Source: Bradyrhizobium stylosanthis (GTDB lineage: Bacteria > Pseudomonadota > Alphaproteobacteria > Rhizobiales > Xanthobacteraceae). Taken from it: a stretch of DNA of 64,000 nucleotides. The notes beneath the pieces were generated by a model. That model was not told the DNA's origin. It saw only the letters and a list, made by a program, of their open reading frames with translations, and did not search any database. The stretch covers positions 186,300-250,299 of the forward strand of contig NZ_LVEM01000006.1 in the NCBI RefSeq assembly GCF_001641335.1, written 5' to 3'. Positions 50,631 through 58,680 of this stretch are shown here, piece after piece (within the stretch, counting starts at the first letter, position 1; each line of letters begins with the position of its first letter). The translations under genes and the position numbers were made by a program.

Positions 50631-50889
50631 TGTCGTCCCCTCATTTCAAAGAATCCGGAACAAAGCTCCGGTCGCGGCCCCGCCAAGGGCGCCAAATCAC
50701 CCAAATCGAGGCCGCCCGGGGGCATTTTCGCCGCATTTAATGGCTGAACTTGGCCCGAAAACCCGCTTGGCAGGTGGACATCAAGGGTTTTGTCTGATAC
50801 ATCCGCGCCCTCAGGTTAAGGGCTTGCGCGTTTCGCCATCCCCTTTGACTTACCAGAATTCAAATCCGATCCACTGAAGAGGATGCCGC

Positions 50890-51186
50890 GTGCAGGTTCT
50901 CGTTCGCGATAACAATGTCGACCAAGCCCTTAAGGCGCTGAAGAAGAAGATGCAGCGCGAAGGCATTTTCCGCGAGATGAAGCTCCGCGGTCACTACGAA
51001 AAGCCCTCCGAGAAGAAGGCCCGCGAAAAGGCCGAAGCCGTGCGCCGCGCGCGCAAGCTGGCCCGCAAGAAGCTGCAGCGTGAAGGCCTGCTGCCGATGA
51101 AGCCGAAGCCGGTGTTCGGCGCCGGCCCCGGTGGCGACCGCGGTGGCCGTGGCGGCCCGGGTGCAGGTCCGCGCCCTCCGCGCTGA
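50890..51186 (+). CDS. rpsU: 30S ribosomal protein S21
   Basis: A 98-residue basic protein starting at GTG with AGAGG seven bases upstream. The S21 core is VLVRDNNVDQALKALKKKMQ to about residue 65. The C-terminal 30 residues are a Pro/Gly/Arg-rich tail (FGAGPGGDRGGRGGPGAGPR) typical of rhizobial S21 and longer than the enterobacterial form. S21 helps mRNA pairing with 16S rRNA during initiation. A clean rho-independent terminator follows at 51220. Confidence 0.95.
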   Translation: MQVLVRDNNVDQALKALKKKMQREGIFREMKLRGHYEKPSEKKAREKAEAVRRARKLARKKLQREGLLPMKPKPVFGAGPGGDRGGRGGPGAGPRPPR

Positions 51187-51219
51187 TTTGGTGAATAACT
51201 AAGACCTCAGTTTTCGATG

Positions 51220-51240
51220 ACGCGGGCCCTTGGCCCGCGT
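51220..51240 (+). terminator. Rho-independent terminator of rpsU
   Basis: ACGCGGGCC-CTT-GGCCCGCGT is a perfect nine-base stem followed by TATTGTTAT, 33 bases after the rpsU stop. Confidence 0.85.
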
Positions 51241-51310
51241 TATTGTTATGAGCGGTGCCTTTCTGGGACGGGCACGACCGGTGCGGCACCAACGCGCGAG
51301 CGAACCGTAG

Positions 51311-51961
51311 ATGGCCTCCCCTTTCCCCGAGCGCGGCTTGGCGCGACGACGCCGGTTCTGGCGGCAGCCGCTCGCACTGGCCCTGACGGGGATTGCGCTG
51401 TGCGGCTGCTCCTTCGATCTGGGATCGCTGATGCCGGAGAAGGACAAGCCGCAGGAGGCGCCGAAGGCCGCCGCGACCGCCGAGAGCGCGGTCAGCCCCG
51501 GCAGCGTCACCGAAGCCCAGGCCCACACAACAAAGGCCCAGTCCCTCGCCAAATCAGGCGAGACCGCAGCGGCGCTCGACGAGTTCAATCGCGCCGTCGG
51601 GCTCGATCCCTATAACGCGCAGGCGCTCTATGGCCGCGCGCTGATCTACCAAGGCAACAACCAGCACGACGTCGCAATCGCCGATTTCAGTGCGGCGAGC
51701 GGGCTCAATCCGCAAAAGGCCGAGCCGCTGCTTGGCCGTGCCACCAGCTACCTCGCCCTCGGCAAGATCAAGGAGGCGACGGCCGATCTCGACGAGGCGT
51801 CCGAGGCCGACCCGCACAATGCCCAGATCTGGACCGCGCGCGGGCAGGCCTATGAGCGGCTCGGCGACAAGGCCAAGGCGGCGGCGTCCTACAACAAGGC
51901 GGTTGCGCTTCGTCCGCGCGACGATACCGCCCGCAGCGGCCTCGCCCGCGTCGGCGGCTGA
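51311..51961 (+). CDS. Tetratricopeptide repeat lipoprotein
   Basis: A 216-residue protein. A basic N-terminus (RGLARRRRFWRQ) leads to a hydrophobic stretch and a lipobox-like LALTGIALCGCS, so it is probably a lipoprotein. Four TPR units follow from residue about 75: TTKAQSLAKSGETAAALDEF, 'NAQALYGRALIYQGNNQHDV', 'AEPLLGRATSYLALGKIKEA' and 'AQIWTARGQAYERLGDKAKA'. TPRs bind partner proteins; the partner is unknown. It follows rpsU after the terminator and has a weak ribosome site. Confidence 0.85.
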   Translation: MASPFPERGLARRRRFWRQPLALALTGIALCGCSFDLGSLMPEKDKPQEAPKAAATAESAVSPGSVTEAQAHTTKAQSLAKSGETAAALDEFNRAVGLDPYNAQALYGRALIYQGNNQHDVAIADFSAASGLNPQKAEPLLGRATSYLALGKIKEATADLDEASEADPHNAQIWTARGQAYERLGDKAKAAASYNKAVALRPRDDTARSGLARVGG

Positions 51962-51976
51962 CAGCAGCGAAAGCTC

Positions 51977-52903
51977 TTAGTCGGGGGTGGCGCCCTTCGG
52001 CAGGACCGAGTGGAACATCGACTTCATGCCCGACAACATCTCGTCGGCGACGTTGGTCTTCTTCGGTCGCGGCATGGCCGCGCCGGCGTCGGCCCGCAGG
52101 TCAAGCGGTGGTGCGATCACCGGCACGGGAATGTCGGCCGGGGGGGTGATTCGATTCGGGTCGTCGTTGCCGACCGACGCGGTGTAGTTCGGCGACGAAC
52201 CGCCATTGCCATACGCCTCGGTCGAGGGCGTGGACACCGTGATCGGCGGCGGCAGCGGGCGGACCGCGGATGAATCGGTCGAGATGACACGCGGGGCCTC
52301 GGGGGTGCGGGCGGCTTCGCGCACCGCAGGCTCGGGGGTCCGCTCGACCGGCTTGGTCTCGGCGGCCTTGGCTTCCGCGGCCTTGGCTTCGGCAGCCTTC
52401 TCGGCGGCCTTGCCCTCAGGCGACTTGCGCAGACGCTCGATGGCGGCACGCGCCAGGTCGTTGGCGTCCGGGGCCACGGCCGGGGAGCTCGCGGCCGGCG
52501 CCGAATTCGCCTCGGCCACCGGCGCGGTGGCAGCCGGGGTCGACTTGGCAGCCGCCTTCTCGCGGGCCGTCGGGCGGCCATGGGAGGCGGTCTCCGCGGG
52601 AGCCGTGTCAGCAGACTTGGTGTCCGCCGCCTTGGTCTCGGACTTGTCGGCAGGCTTCTCGACCGCCGCCTTCTCGGTCACGTTCTTCTCGGAGACGCCC
52701 TTGGCCTTGACGCCCGGCGCGGGGAGATTGGCGGTGTCCGCCGGCTTGCCGTCGCCGCCGGCCTGGGCAGGCGCCGTCACGGCCGCGGGGGCGTCGGGCG
52801 CGGGCCTGGCGTTGATGTAGTGGTTAACGATGTAGGCCCCGATGATCGTCGCGAGCACCGAGGGGAAAATATCCATCGAGATTTTAGCGAGGTATTTCAG
52901 CAT
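51977..52903 (-). CDS. Membrane-anchored Ala/Pro/Lys-rich protein of unknown function
   Basis: A 308-residue protein with one N-terminal membrane helix (residues about 12-30, DIFPSVLATIIGAYIVNHYI). Most of the rest is low-complexity Ala/Pro/Lys/Glu (for example KAAEKAAEAKAAEAKAAETK), likely extended and periplasmic. Near the end is a more ordered PADIPVPVIAPPLDLRADAG and a short helix (TNVADEMLSGMKSMFHSVLP). It resembles linker or scaffold proteins by composition only. Convergent with the TPR gene. Function unknown. Confidence 0.75.
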   Translation of the reverse strand: MLKYLAKISMDIFPSVLATIIGAYIVNHYINARPAPDAPAAVTAPAQAGGDGKPADTANLPAPGVKAKGVSEKNVTEKAAVEKPADKSETKAADTKSADTAPAETASHGRPTAREKAAAKSTPAATAPVAEANSAPAASSPAVAPDANDLARAAIERLRKSPEGKAAEKAAEAKAAEAKAAETKPVERTPEPAVREAARTPEAPRVISTDSSAVRPLPPPITVSTPSTEAYGNGGSSPNYTASVGNDDPNRITPPADIPVPVIAPPLDLRADAGAAMPRPKKTNVADEMLSGMKSMFHSVLPKGATPD

Positions 52904-52995
52904 TTCTCGGCCACTCCCCGCGCGACCTGATGCGGGAACTTTGGGGCATTGTAAGGGATCAACTACGACGGATCGATGGCAAACGGCAACCGGCC

Positions 52996-53280
52996 TTACG
53001 GCTTCAGCTCGATCTCAAGGAACACGATCTCGGTTGAGGTTTCGTTAAGCACGTCGTGCTGGACGCCGGTCTTGCGGAAGTAGGATTTTCCGGCCGCAAG
53101 CTGCGCCTTGGACCGCTCGCCGCCGGGGGCCACGATGGTCATCTCGCCGGCCACGACGGGAACGATCACATAGTCCATCCCGTGGGTGTGATGCCCGGTC
53201 GCGCTGCCCGGGGGAAGTCGCCATTCGGTCACCCGGACCTGTTCGTTGTCGATCTGGACTTCGGACTTGGCGGCAAGCAT
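52996..53280 (-). CDS. Small cupin-domain protein
   Basis: A 94-residue single cupin. Motif 1 is GHHTHGMDYVIVPVVAGEMT and motif 2 GVQHDVLNETSTEIVFLEIE, so a metal site with three histidines (two in GHHTHG, one in QHD) and no clear Glu is expected. Such small cupins act as metal-dependent enzymes or sugar/hormone binders; the reaction is unknown. AGGAGAG precedes the ATG. It stands alone, transcribed toward the Ala-rich protein gene. Confidence 0.85.
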   Translation of the reverse strand: MLAAKSEVQIDNEQVRVTEWRLPPGSATGHHTHGMDYVIVPVVAGEMTIVAPGGERSKAQLAAGKSYFRKTGVQHDVLNETSTEIVFLEIELKP

Positions 53281-53334
53281 CGGAACTCTCCTGGGACATG
53301 ATCCGGACCCGATGGGCCGCGGCAGCGCAAGTGC

Positions 53335-54432
53335 TCAGGGCACGAAAACCATGAACACGTAGACGGCAAATACCACCATATGGACCAGTCCGAACAGGAC
53401 ATTGGTCCTGCCTGTGCCGAAGGTCAGCATGCTCAGGAAGAAGGTCAGGAGCAGAAGCACGCTGCCCTGGTCGCTGAGGCCGAGTTCGAGCTCCTTGTCG
53501 AGCGCATAGGTGGCGACGCCGACGGCGGGAATGGTCAGGCCGATGGTCGCCAGGGACGAGCCGAGCGCGAGGTTGATGCTCTTCTGGAGGTCGTTCTTCC
53601 GCGCCGCCGCGATGGCCGCGACGCCCTCCGGCATCAGGATCAGCAGCGCGACCAGAAGACCGGCGAAGGCCGGCGGCGCGCCGATCCTGGCGCCCACGGC
53701 ATCGACCACCAGCGAGAACTTCTTGGCCAGCAGCACGACCGCCAGCAGCGAGATCAGGAGCATCGCCACGGTGAGCGCGAGCGCCCCGATCGACAGATGC
53801 ACCTCCCCGCCCTCGCCGTCCCCCCGTTCATGAACGAAGTAGTCCTTGTGCAGGACCGTCTGGGTGTAGAGAAACACCGCATAGAGCGCCAGCGTGACCA
53901 CGTCGACGAAGCCGAGCTGGATGGCCGAATAGACCGGTCCCGGCGTGGTGGTCGTGTAGTTCGGCATGATCAGCGTGATGGTCGCGAGCGCGAACAGGAC
54001 GCTGAGATAGACGTTGGCGCCGGAGAGCTGAAAGCCCTGCTCGCGATAGCGCAGGCCGCCGATGAAGATGCAGAGCCCGACGAGGCCGTTGCAGACGATC
54101 ATGACCACAGCGAACACCGTGTCGCGCGCCAGTTCCGGCGCCGGCTTCTCGCCCAGCATGATCGTGGTGATCAGCGCCACCTCGATGATGGTCACCGAGA
54201 GCGTCAGCACCAGCGTGCCATAGGGTTCTCCGACCCGTTCGGCGATCACTTCGGCATGATGAACGGCGGCGAACACCGTGCCGAACAGGATCACCAGAAG
54301 CACGGCGGCGAACCCCAGCCCGGCCAGCGACAGCGTGAAGACGTAGTCCGTCACGCTGACGGCCGCGAACAACAGCACGGCCAGCGCCGGGAAGATCCAG
54401 GCCGACCGGGGCATCGAATTATGCGCGCTCAT
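53335..54432 (-). CDS. chaA: Calcium:proton antiporter (ChaA-type, CaCA family)
   Basis: A 365-residue polytopic protein with about eleven helices. The alpha-1 repeat is 'GEPYGTLVLTLSVTIIEVAL' and the alpha-2 repeat 'MPEGVAAIAAARKNDLQKSI' with NLALGSSLATIGLTIPAVGV, the acidic residues of which coordinate the cation. ChaA proteins expel calcium, and in some bacteria sodium or potassium, in exchange for protons at alkaline pH. It is transcribed in the same direction as the NhaD-like gene upstream (gap 49 bases), so the two may form an ion-homeostasis unit. Confidence 0.9.
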   Translation of the reverse strand: MSAHNSMPRSAWIFPALAVLLFAAVSVTDYVFTLSLAGLGFAAVLLVILFGTVFAAVHHAEVIAERVGEPYGTLVLTLSVTIIEVALITTIMLGEKPAPELARDTVFAVVMIVCNGLVGLCIFIGGLRYREQGFQLSGANVYLSVLFALATITLIMPNYTTTTPGPVYSAIQLGFVDVVTLALYAVFLYTQTVLHKDYFVHERGDGEGGEVHLSIGALALTVAMLLISLLAVVLLAKKFSLVVDAVGARIGAPPAFAGLLVALLILMPEGVAAIAAARKNDLQKSINLALGSSLATIGLTIPAVGVATYALDKELELGLSDQGSVLLLLTFFLSMLTFGTGRTNVLFGLVHMVVFAVYVFMVFVP

Positions 54433-54481
54433 CCACCGGCTCCAGTTGTGATGCCGAGCAGTAGCAAATCGGCCGTCAGAT

Positions 54482-55918
54482 TCAATGCCAGTGCAGGATC
54501 GGGGCGACCGGCAGGACCGTCAGCAGCAGGAACATCGGGATCAGCACGGCGCCGGCGCGCAGCAGATAGCCGAAGAAGCTCGGCATCGCGATGCCGTTCT
54601 GGCTGGCAATGCTGCTCACCATGAAGTTCGGCGCATTGCCGATATAGGTGAGCGCGCCCATATAGACCGCGCCCATGGAGATGGAGGCGAGCGTGCCCGA
54701 CAGGCCATGCATCAGCACCTGCGGGTCTCCGCCGGCCAGCTCGAAGAACAGGAGATAGGTCGGCGCATTGTCGAGGAATGCCGACATCAAGCCGGTGAAC
54801 CAGAAATAGGCGGCCTCGCGCGGCGTGCCGTCCGGCGCCGTGACTGCCGAGAGCAGCCAGGCGAAGGCGCCGTGATGGCCGGCATCGAGCATGGCAATGA
54901 CCGGGATGATCGCGACGAAGATGCCGGCAAACAGCTTTGCGACCTCGCGGATCGGCTCCCAGGTGAAGCCGTTGGCCTGCCTGTGCTCCTCCGGCGTCAG
55001 CCACACCGACAGCGCCGCGATCGCGAGCAGCGCCGCGTTGCGGGAGACGTCTTGCAGCTCCAGCTTCGTTCCGAGCACGTCGAACGAGATGCCGGGCTCC
55101 CACATCGCCGAGACCAGCAGGCTGGCGACGATCGCCGCGATCAGCGCGAGGTTGACGAGGCCGCGGATCCGCACCGGCTCCGCGGGAGCCGCGTCGCGGA
55201 CCGGCGGCTCGCTCCTGAAATGCCAGACGTCGATGGCGACGAAGATGGCGAGCAGCAGCCCTGCCACGATCATCGTCTGCAGCCAGATGGTCCGCGTGGT
55301 CCAGAAGAAGTCGACGCCGTGCAGGAAGCCGACGAACAGCGGGGGATCGCCGAGCGGGGTCAGCGCGCCCCCGACATTGGCGACCAGGATGATGAAGAAG
55401 ATGACGACATGGGCATTTTGGCGCCGCGGCCGGTTCGCCCGGATCAGGGGACGGACCAGGATCATCGCGGCCCCCGTGGTGCCGACGACGCTCGCCATCA
55501 GCGTGCCGAGCGCGAGGATGCCCGTGTTCGCGGCCGGCGTCCCCTTGATGTCGCCCGTGACGAGGATGCCGCCGGCGACGACATAGAGCGAGAAAAGCAG
55601 CACGATGAAGCCGAGATATTCGGCGAGCATGGCGTGGACCAGCACGGCCAGCGTCGCCATGCCTCCGGCAAAGACCACGAGCGCACCGAGCGCGAGCAGC
55701 GACCAGGCCGCTGCGATCTTGCCGTAGTGGTGGTGCCAGACTTTCGCGAACAGCAGCGGCCCGAGCGCGATCGACAGCAGCAGGCCGGTAAAGGGCAGCG
55801 CGTAGGGCCAGCGCATCGCCGCGCCGTCGAGCCCGGCCGCCGCCCACGCCGGCTGCGGCAACAGCAATAGGATTGCGGCGATGAACACGCTGGAAAGAGC
55901 AAGCCGTCTAGGAAGCAA
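54482..55918 (-). CDS. NhaD-type sodium:proton antiporter
   Basis: A membrane protein of about 478 residues with 11-13 helices. NhaD/ion-transporter signatures include 'TTGAAMILVRPLIRANRPRR', ANVGGALTPLGDPPLFVGF, 'GLMSAFLDNAPTYLLFFELA' and 'GALTYIGNAPNFMVSSIASQ'. The 5' end is uncertain. A TTG at 55918 gives a typical signal-peptide-like N-terminus (LPRRLALSSVFIAAILLLLP) and overlaps the hydrolase gene by 11 bases; an ATG at 55954 would overlap by 47. It should expel Na+ or Li+ against protons, and pairs with the ChaA-like gene downstream. Confidence 0.85.
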   Translation of the reverse strand: MLPRRLALSSVFIAAILLLLPQPAWAAAGLDGAAMRWPYALPFTGLLLSIALGPLLFAKVWHHHYGKIAAAWSLLALGALVVFAGGMATLAVLVHAMLAEYLGFIVLLFSLYVVAGGILVTGDIKGTPAANTGILALGTLMASVVGTTGAAMILVRPLIRANRPRRQNAHVVIFFIILVANVGGALTPLGDPPLFVGFLHGVDFFWTTRTIWLQTMIVAGLLLAIFVAIDVWHFRSEPPVRDAAPAEPVRIRGLVNLALIAAIVASLLVSAMWEPGISFDVLGTKLELQDVSRNAALLAIAALSVWLTPEEHRQANGFTWEPIREVAKLFAGIFVAIIPVIAMLDAGHHGAFAWLLSAVTAPDGTPREAAYFWFTGLMSAFLDNAPTYLLFFELAGGDPQVLMHGLSGTLASISMGAVYMGALTYIGNAPNFMVSSIASQNGIAMPSFFGYLLRAGAVLIPMFLLLTVLPVAPILHWH

Positions 55919-56705
55919 TGAAACGCCTCGCTGTCTCGATCGCGCCGAAAGCATCGAGATTGTCGTGTCCGCCGCCCGCGAAGCGAACGAACTGCTTCGG
56001 TTCATGCGCGAGCCCGAACAGACGCTCTCCGAACGCGATCGGAATGGCAAGGTCGTCGGTGCCGTGCATCACGAGCAGCGGCACCGTGACGCGCGCAATG
56101 CGTTCGTCGGAGCGAAACTGGTCACGCATCAAGAGGCGCACGGGAACGAAGCGGAATGCCGCGGCAGCGACGTCCACGGTCGAGGAGTACGGCGCCTCCA
56201 GGATCAGTTTGCCAACCGGGTGCTCGGACGCGATGGCGACCGCAACGCCGGTCCCCAGCGAGAAGCCCCAGGCGACGATTTGGTCCGCGGCATAGCGCGC
56301 GGTGGTGAAGGCGTAGGCGGCAGCGGCATCGCGCAGCAGCCCCTCCTCGCTCGGCGCCCCGCTCGAGCCGGCGTAGCCGCGATAGGACAGGGCGACGAGG
56401 CCGGTGCCGTCCGCCGTCATGGCCTTGAAGCGATCGATGCGGCCGGCGAGGAAATCGCCATTGCCGGGGAAGAACAGGATCACGGGGCGGCCGGGCTTGG
56501 CCGGCACGTGCCAGACGATGACCTTCTCGCCGTCGGAGGTGGCCAGGACATGCTCTTCCGCCTCGCCAAAGCCTGCGGCACCGGGTGCGGTGCGGCCCAC
56601 GGGCGGGATCGGAAACAGCATCTCGCGCTGGCGGACATACAGCACGACGAGACCGGCGCAGTAGACGGTCACGAGCAGGATGGCGATCCACTTGAAGATT
56701 GTCAT
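55908..56705 (-). CDS. Membrane-anchored alpha/beta hydrolase
   Basis: A 265-residue protein with an N-terminal anchor helix (TIFKWIAILLVTVYCAGLVV) and an alpha/beta hydrolase domain. The catalytic triad is readable: nucleophile Ser in AWGFSLGTGVA, Asp in VMHGTDDLAIP and His in FAGGGHDNLDAF. The oxyanion-type motif FFPGNGDFLAGRID precedes it. This is the BEM46-like/YfhR group; the substrate is unknown. Its end overlaps the NhaD-type gene, so the two are probably translated together. A 56-residue gene lies 21 bases upstream. Confidence 0.88.
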   Translation of the reverse strand: MTIFKWIAILLVTVYCAGLVVLYVRQREMLFPIPPVGRTAPGAAGFGEAEEHVLATSDGEKVIVWHVPAKPGRPVILFFPGNGDFLAGRIDRFKAMTADGTGLVALSYRGYAGSSGAPSEEGLLRDAAAAYAFTTARYAADQIVAWGFSLGTGVAVAIASEHPVGKLILEAPYSSTVDVAAAAFRFVPVRLLMRDQFRSDERIARVTVPLLVMHGTDDLAIPIAFGERLFGLAHEPKQFVRFAGGGHDNLDAFGAIETARRFIAS

Positions 56706-56726
56706 GACGGGCGGCCGGTCTCCGCC

Positions 56727-56897
56727 TCACGGCTTGCGACGACTCCGCAGCAATTTCATGACGTCGGGCCGGATGCTCTCTGGAACGTCGCGGCAGCCGC
56801 AGGCCGCCTTGTGGGCGGCGTGCCAGGCGATGCGCTGCTCGCGCGTCGCCTTCGGTGGCATGCGATGGGACCGGTGCCAATCCCTGTTGATGGCCAC
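56727..56897 (-). CDS. 56-residue conserved-looking small protein
   Basis: Starts at GTG 56897 with GGAAGGG just upstream. The protein is basic: VAINRDWHRSHRMPPKATRE, then QRIAWHAAHKAACGCRDVPE, then SIRPDVMKLLRSRRKP. The 'DWH..HRMPPKAT..QRI.WH..H...CGCR' pattern, with two Cys and several His, looks like a small metal-binding or nucleic-acid-binding protein; I recall similar short hypothetical proteins in Bradyrhizobium. It lies 13 bases downstream of the pntB stop and 21 bases before the hydrolase gene, in one direction. Confidence 0.75.
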   Translation of the reverse strand: MAINRDWHRSHRMPPKATREQRIAWHAAHKAACGCRDVPESIRPDVMKLLRSRRKP

Positions 56898-56910
56898 GGT
56901 CCCTTCCGCG

Positions 56911-58311
56911 TTACATCGCCTTGACGATGTTCTCGGTCACCTTCTTGGCGTCGCCGAGCAGCATCATGGTGTTGTCGCGATAGAACAGCGGATTGTCGAT
57001 GCCGGCGTAACCCGACGCGAGCGAGCGCTTGATGAACATCACGGTGCCGGCCTTCCAGACCTGGAGCACGGGCATGCCGTAGATCGGCGAGGTCTTGTCT
57101 TCTTCGGCCGCCGGGTTGGTGACGTCGTTGGCGCCGATCACGAAGGCGATGTCGGCCTGCGCGAATTCGGAGTTGATGTCCTCGAGCTCGAACACCTCGT
57201 CATAGGGCACGTTGGCTTCGGCCAGCAGCACGTTCATGTGGCCGGGCATGCGGCCCGCGACCGGGTGAATGGCGTATTTCACCTCGACGCCTTCCTTCTT
57301 CAGGATGTCGGCCATTTCGCGCAGCGCGTGCTGGGCCTGCGCCACCGCCATGCCGTAGCCGGGCACGATGATGACCTTGGAGGCGTTCTTCATGATGAAG
57401 GCCGCATCGTCAGCCGAGCCGAGCTTGGCCGGCTTCTGCTCGCCGCCTGCGCCGCCGCCGGCAGCGGCGGTCTCGCCGCCGAAGCCGCCGAGGATGACCG
57501 AGATGAAGGACCGGTTCATCGCGTGGCACATGATGTAAGACAGGATCGCGCCGCTCGAGCCGACCAGCGCGCCGGTGATGATCAGCGCGGAATTGCCCAG
57601 CGTGAAACCGATGCCGGCCGCGGCCCAGCCCGAGTAGGAGTTCAGCATCGAGATCACGACCGGCATGTCGGCGCCGCCGATCGGGATGATCATGAGCACG
57701 CCGAGCGCCAGTGCGAGGATGACGATCAGCCAGAAGTCGATCGCACCGCCGGTCAGGACCAGGCGAACGATGAAGAACACCAGCGCCACCGCAATCGCGA
57801 TGTTGATGATGTGACGGCCGGGCAGGATGATCGGCGCGCCGCTCATGCGCGCGGACAGCTTCAGGAACGCGATCACCGAGCCGGTGAAGGTCAGCGCGCC
57901 GATGGCGACACCAAGCGACATCTCAACCAGGCTCTGCGGATGGATGTTGCCGGGGGTGCCGATGTCGAAGGCCTCGGGCGCGTAGAACGCACCGGCGGCG
58001 ACCAGCACGGCGGCCATGCCGACCAGCGAGTGGAAGGCGGCGACCAGTTCCGGCATCGAGGTCATCGGCACGCGGCGGGCGATCACCGCACCGATCACGG
58101 CACCGATCGCGATGCCGACGATGACGAGCACCCAGGCGAGACCGTCGGCCGGCGGATGGTTGGCAAGCGTGGTGGCGACCGCGATCGCCATGCCGATCAT
58201 GCCGAACAGATTGCCCTGGCGCGACGACGCCGGGCTCGACAGCCCGCGCAGCGACAGGATGAACAGCACCCCCGCCACGAGATACAAGAATGCAGAGAGA
58301 TTGGCGCTCAT
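56911..58311 (-). CDS. pntB: Proton-translocating NAD(P) transhydrogenase subunit beta
   Basis: A 466-residue protein: nine N-terminal membrane helices (to about residue 275) and a C-terminal NADP(H)-binding domain III. Diagnostic sequences are 'KVIIVPGYGMAVAQAQHALR', 'YAIHPVAGRMPGHMNVLLAE' and VIGANDVTNPAAEEDKTSPI with the conserved GAND. With the two alpha polypeptides it reduces NADP with NADH, driven by proton entry, giving NADPH for biosynthesis and redox defence. Last pnt gene in the operon, 39 bases after the alpha-2 gene. Confidence 0.96.
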   Translation of the reverse strand: MSANLSAFLYLVAGVLFILSLRGLSSPASSRQGNLFGMIGMAIAVATTLANHPPADGLAWVLVIVGIAIGAVIGAVIARRVPMTSMPELVAAFHSLVGMAAVLVAAGAFYAPEAFDIGTPGNIHPQSLVEMSLGVAIGALTFTGSVIAFLKLSARMSGAPIILPGRHIINIAIAVALVFFIVRLVLTGGAIDFWLIVILALALGVLMIIPIGGADMPVVISMLNSYSGWAAAGIGFTLGNSALIITGALVGSSGAILSYIMCHAMNRSFISVILGGFGGETAAAGGGAGGEQKPAKLGSADDAAFIMKNASKVIIVPGYGMAVAQAQHALREMADILKKEGVEVKYAIHPVAGRMPGHMNVLLAEANVPYDEVFELEDINSEFAQADIAFVIGANDVTNPAAEEDKTSPIYGMPVLQVWKAGTVMFIKRSLASGYAGIDNPLFYRDNTMMLLGDAKKVTENIVKAM

Positions 58312-58350
58312 CTCAGGTCCCCATTGATCCCATCAGCCCGAGGTGGCCGC

Positions 58351-58668
58351 TTACTTCGACTTCTTCTTGTACATCGCCAGCATGCGCTGGGTGACAAGGA
58401 AGCCGCCGAAGATGTTGATGCAGGCGAAGATCAGCGCGACGAAGCCGAACGCGCGGGCCCAGCCCGAACCGCTCGAGACGTTCGCGACGCCGCCGGCCAG
58501 CAGCGCGCCGACCACGATCACCGAGGAGATTGCGTTGGTGACGCTCATCAGCGGCGTGTGCAGGGCCGGCGTCACCGACCACACCACGAAATAGCCGACG
58601 AAGACGGCGAGGACGAAGATCGACAGCCGGAAGATGAAGGGGTCGACGACCTGTGCAGCATGCTCCAT
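58351..58668 (-). CDS. pntAB: NAD(P) transhydrogenase subunit alpha part 2 (membrane domain)
   Basis: A 105-residue membrane protein with three to four helices (FIFRLSIFVLAVFVGYFVVW; SVTNAISSVIVVGALLAGGV). In Escherichia coli this domain is fused to the NAD-binding part; here, as in Rhodospirillum rubrum, it is a separate polypeptide. Conserved VTPALHTPLMSVTNAISSV carries the proton-pathway residues. The gene is 12 bases after pntAA and 39 bases before pntB. Confidence 0.95.
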   Translation of the reverse strand: MEHAAQVVDPFIFRLSIFVLAVFVGYFVVWSVTPALHTPLMSVTNAISSVIVVGALLAGGVANVSSGSGWARAFGFVALIFACINIFGGFLVTQRMLAMYKKKSK

Positions 58669-58680
58669 GACGATCTCTCC

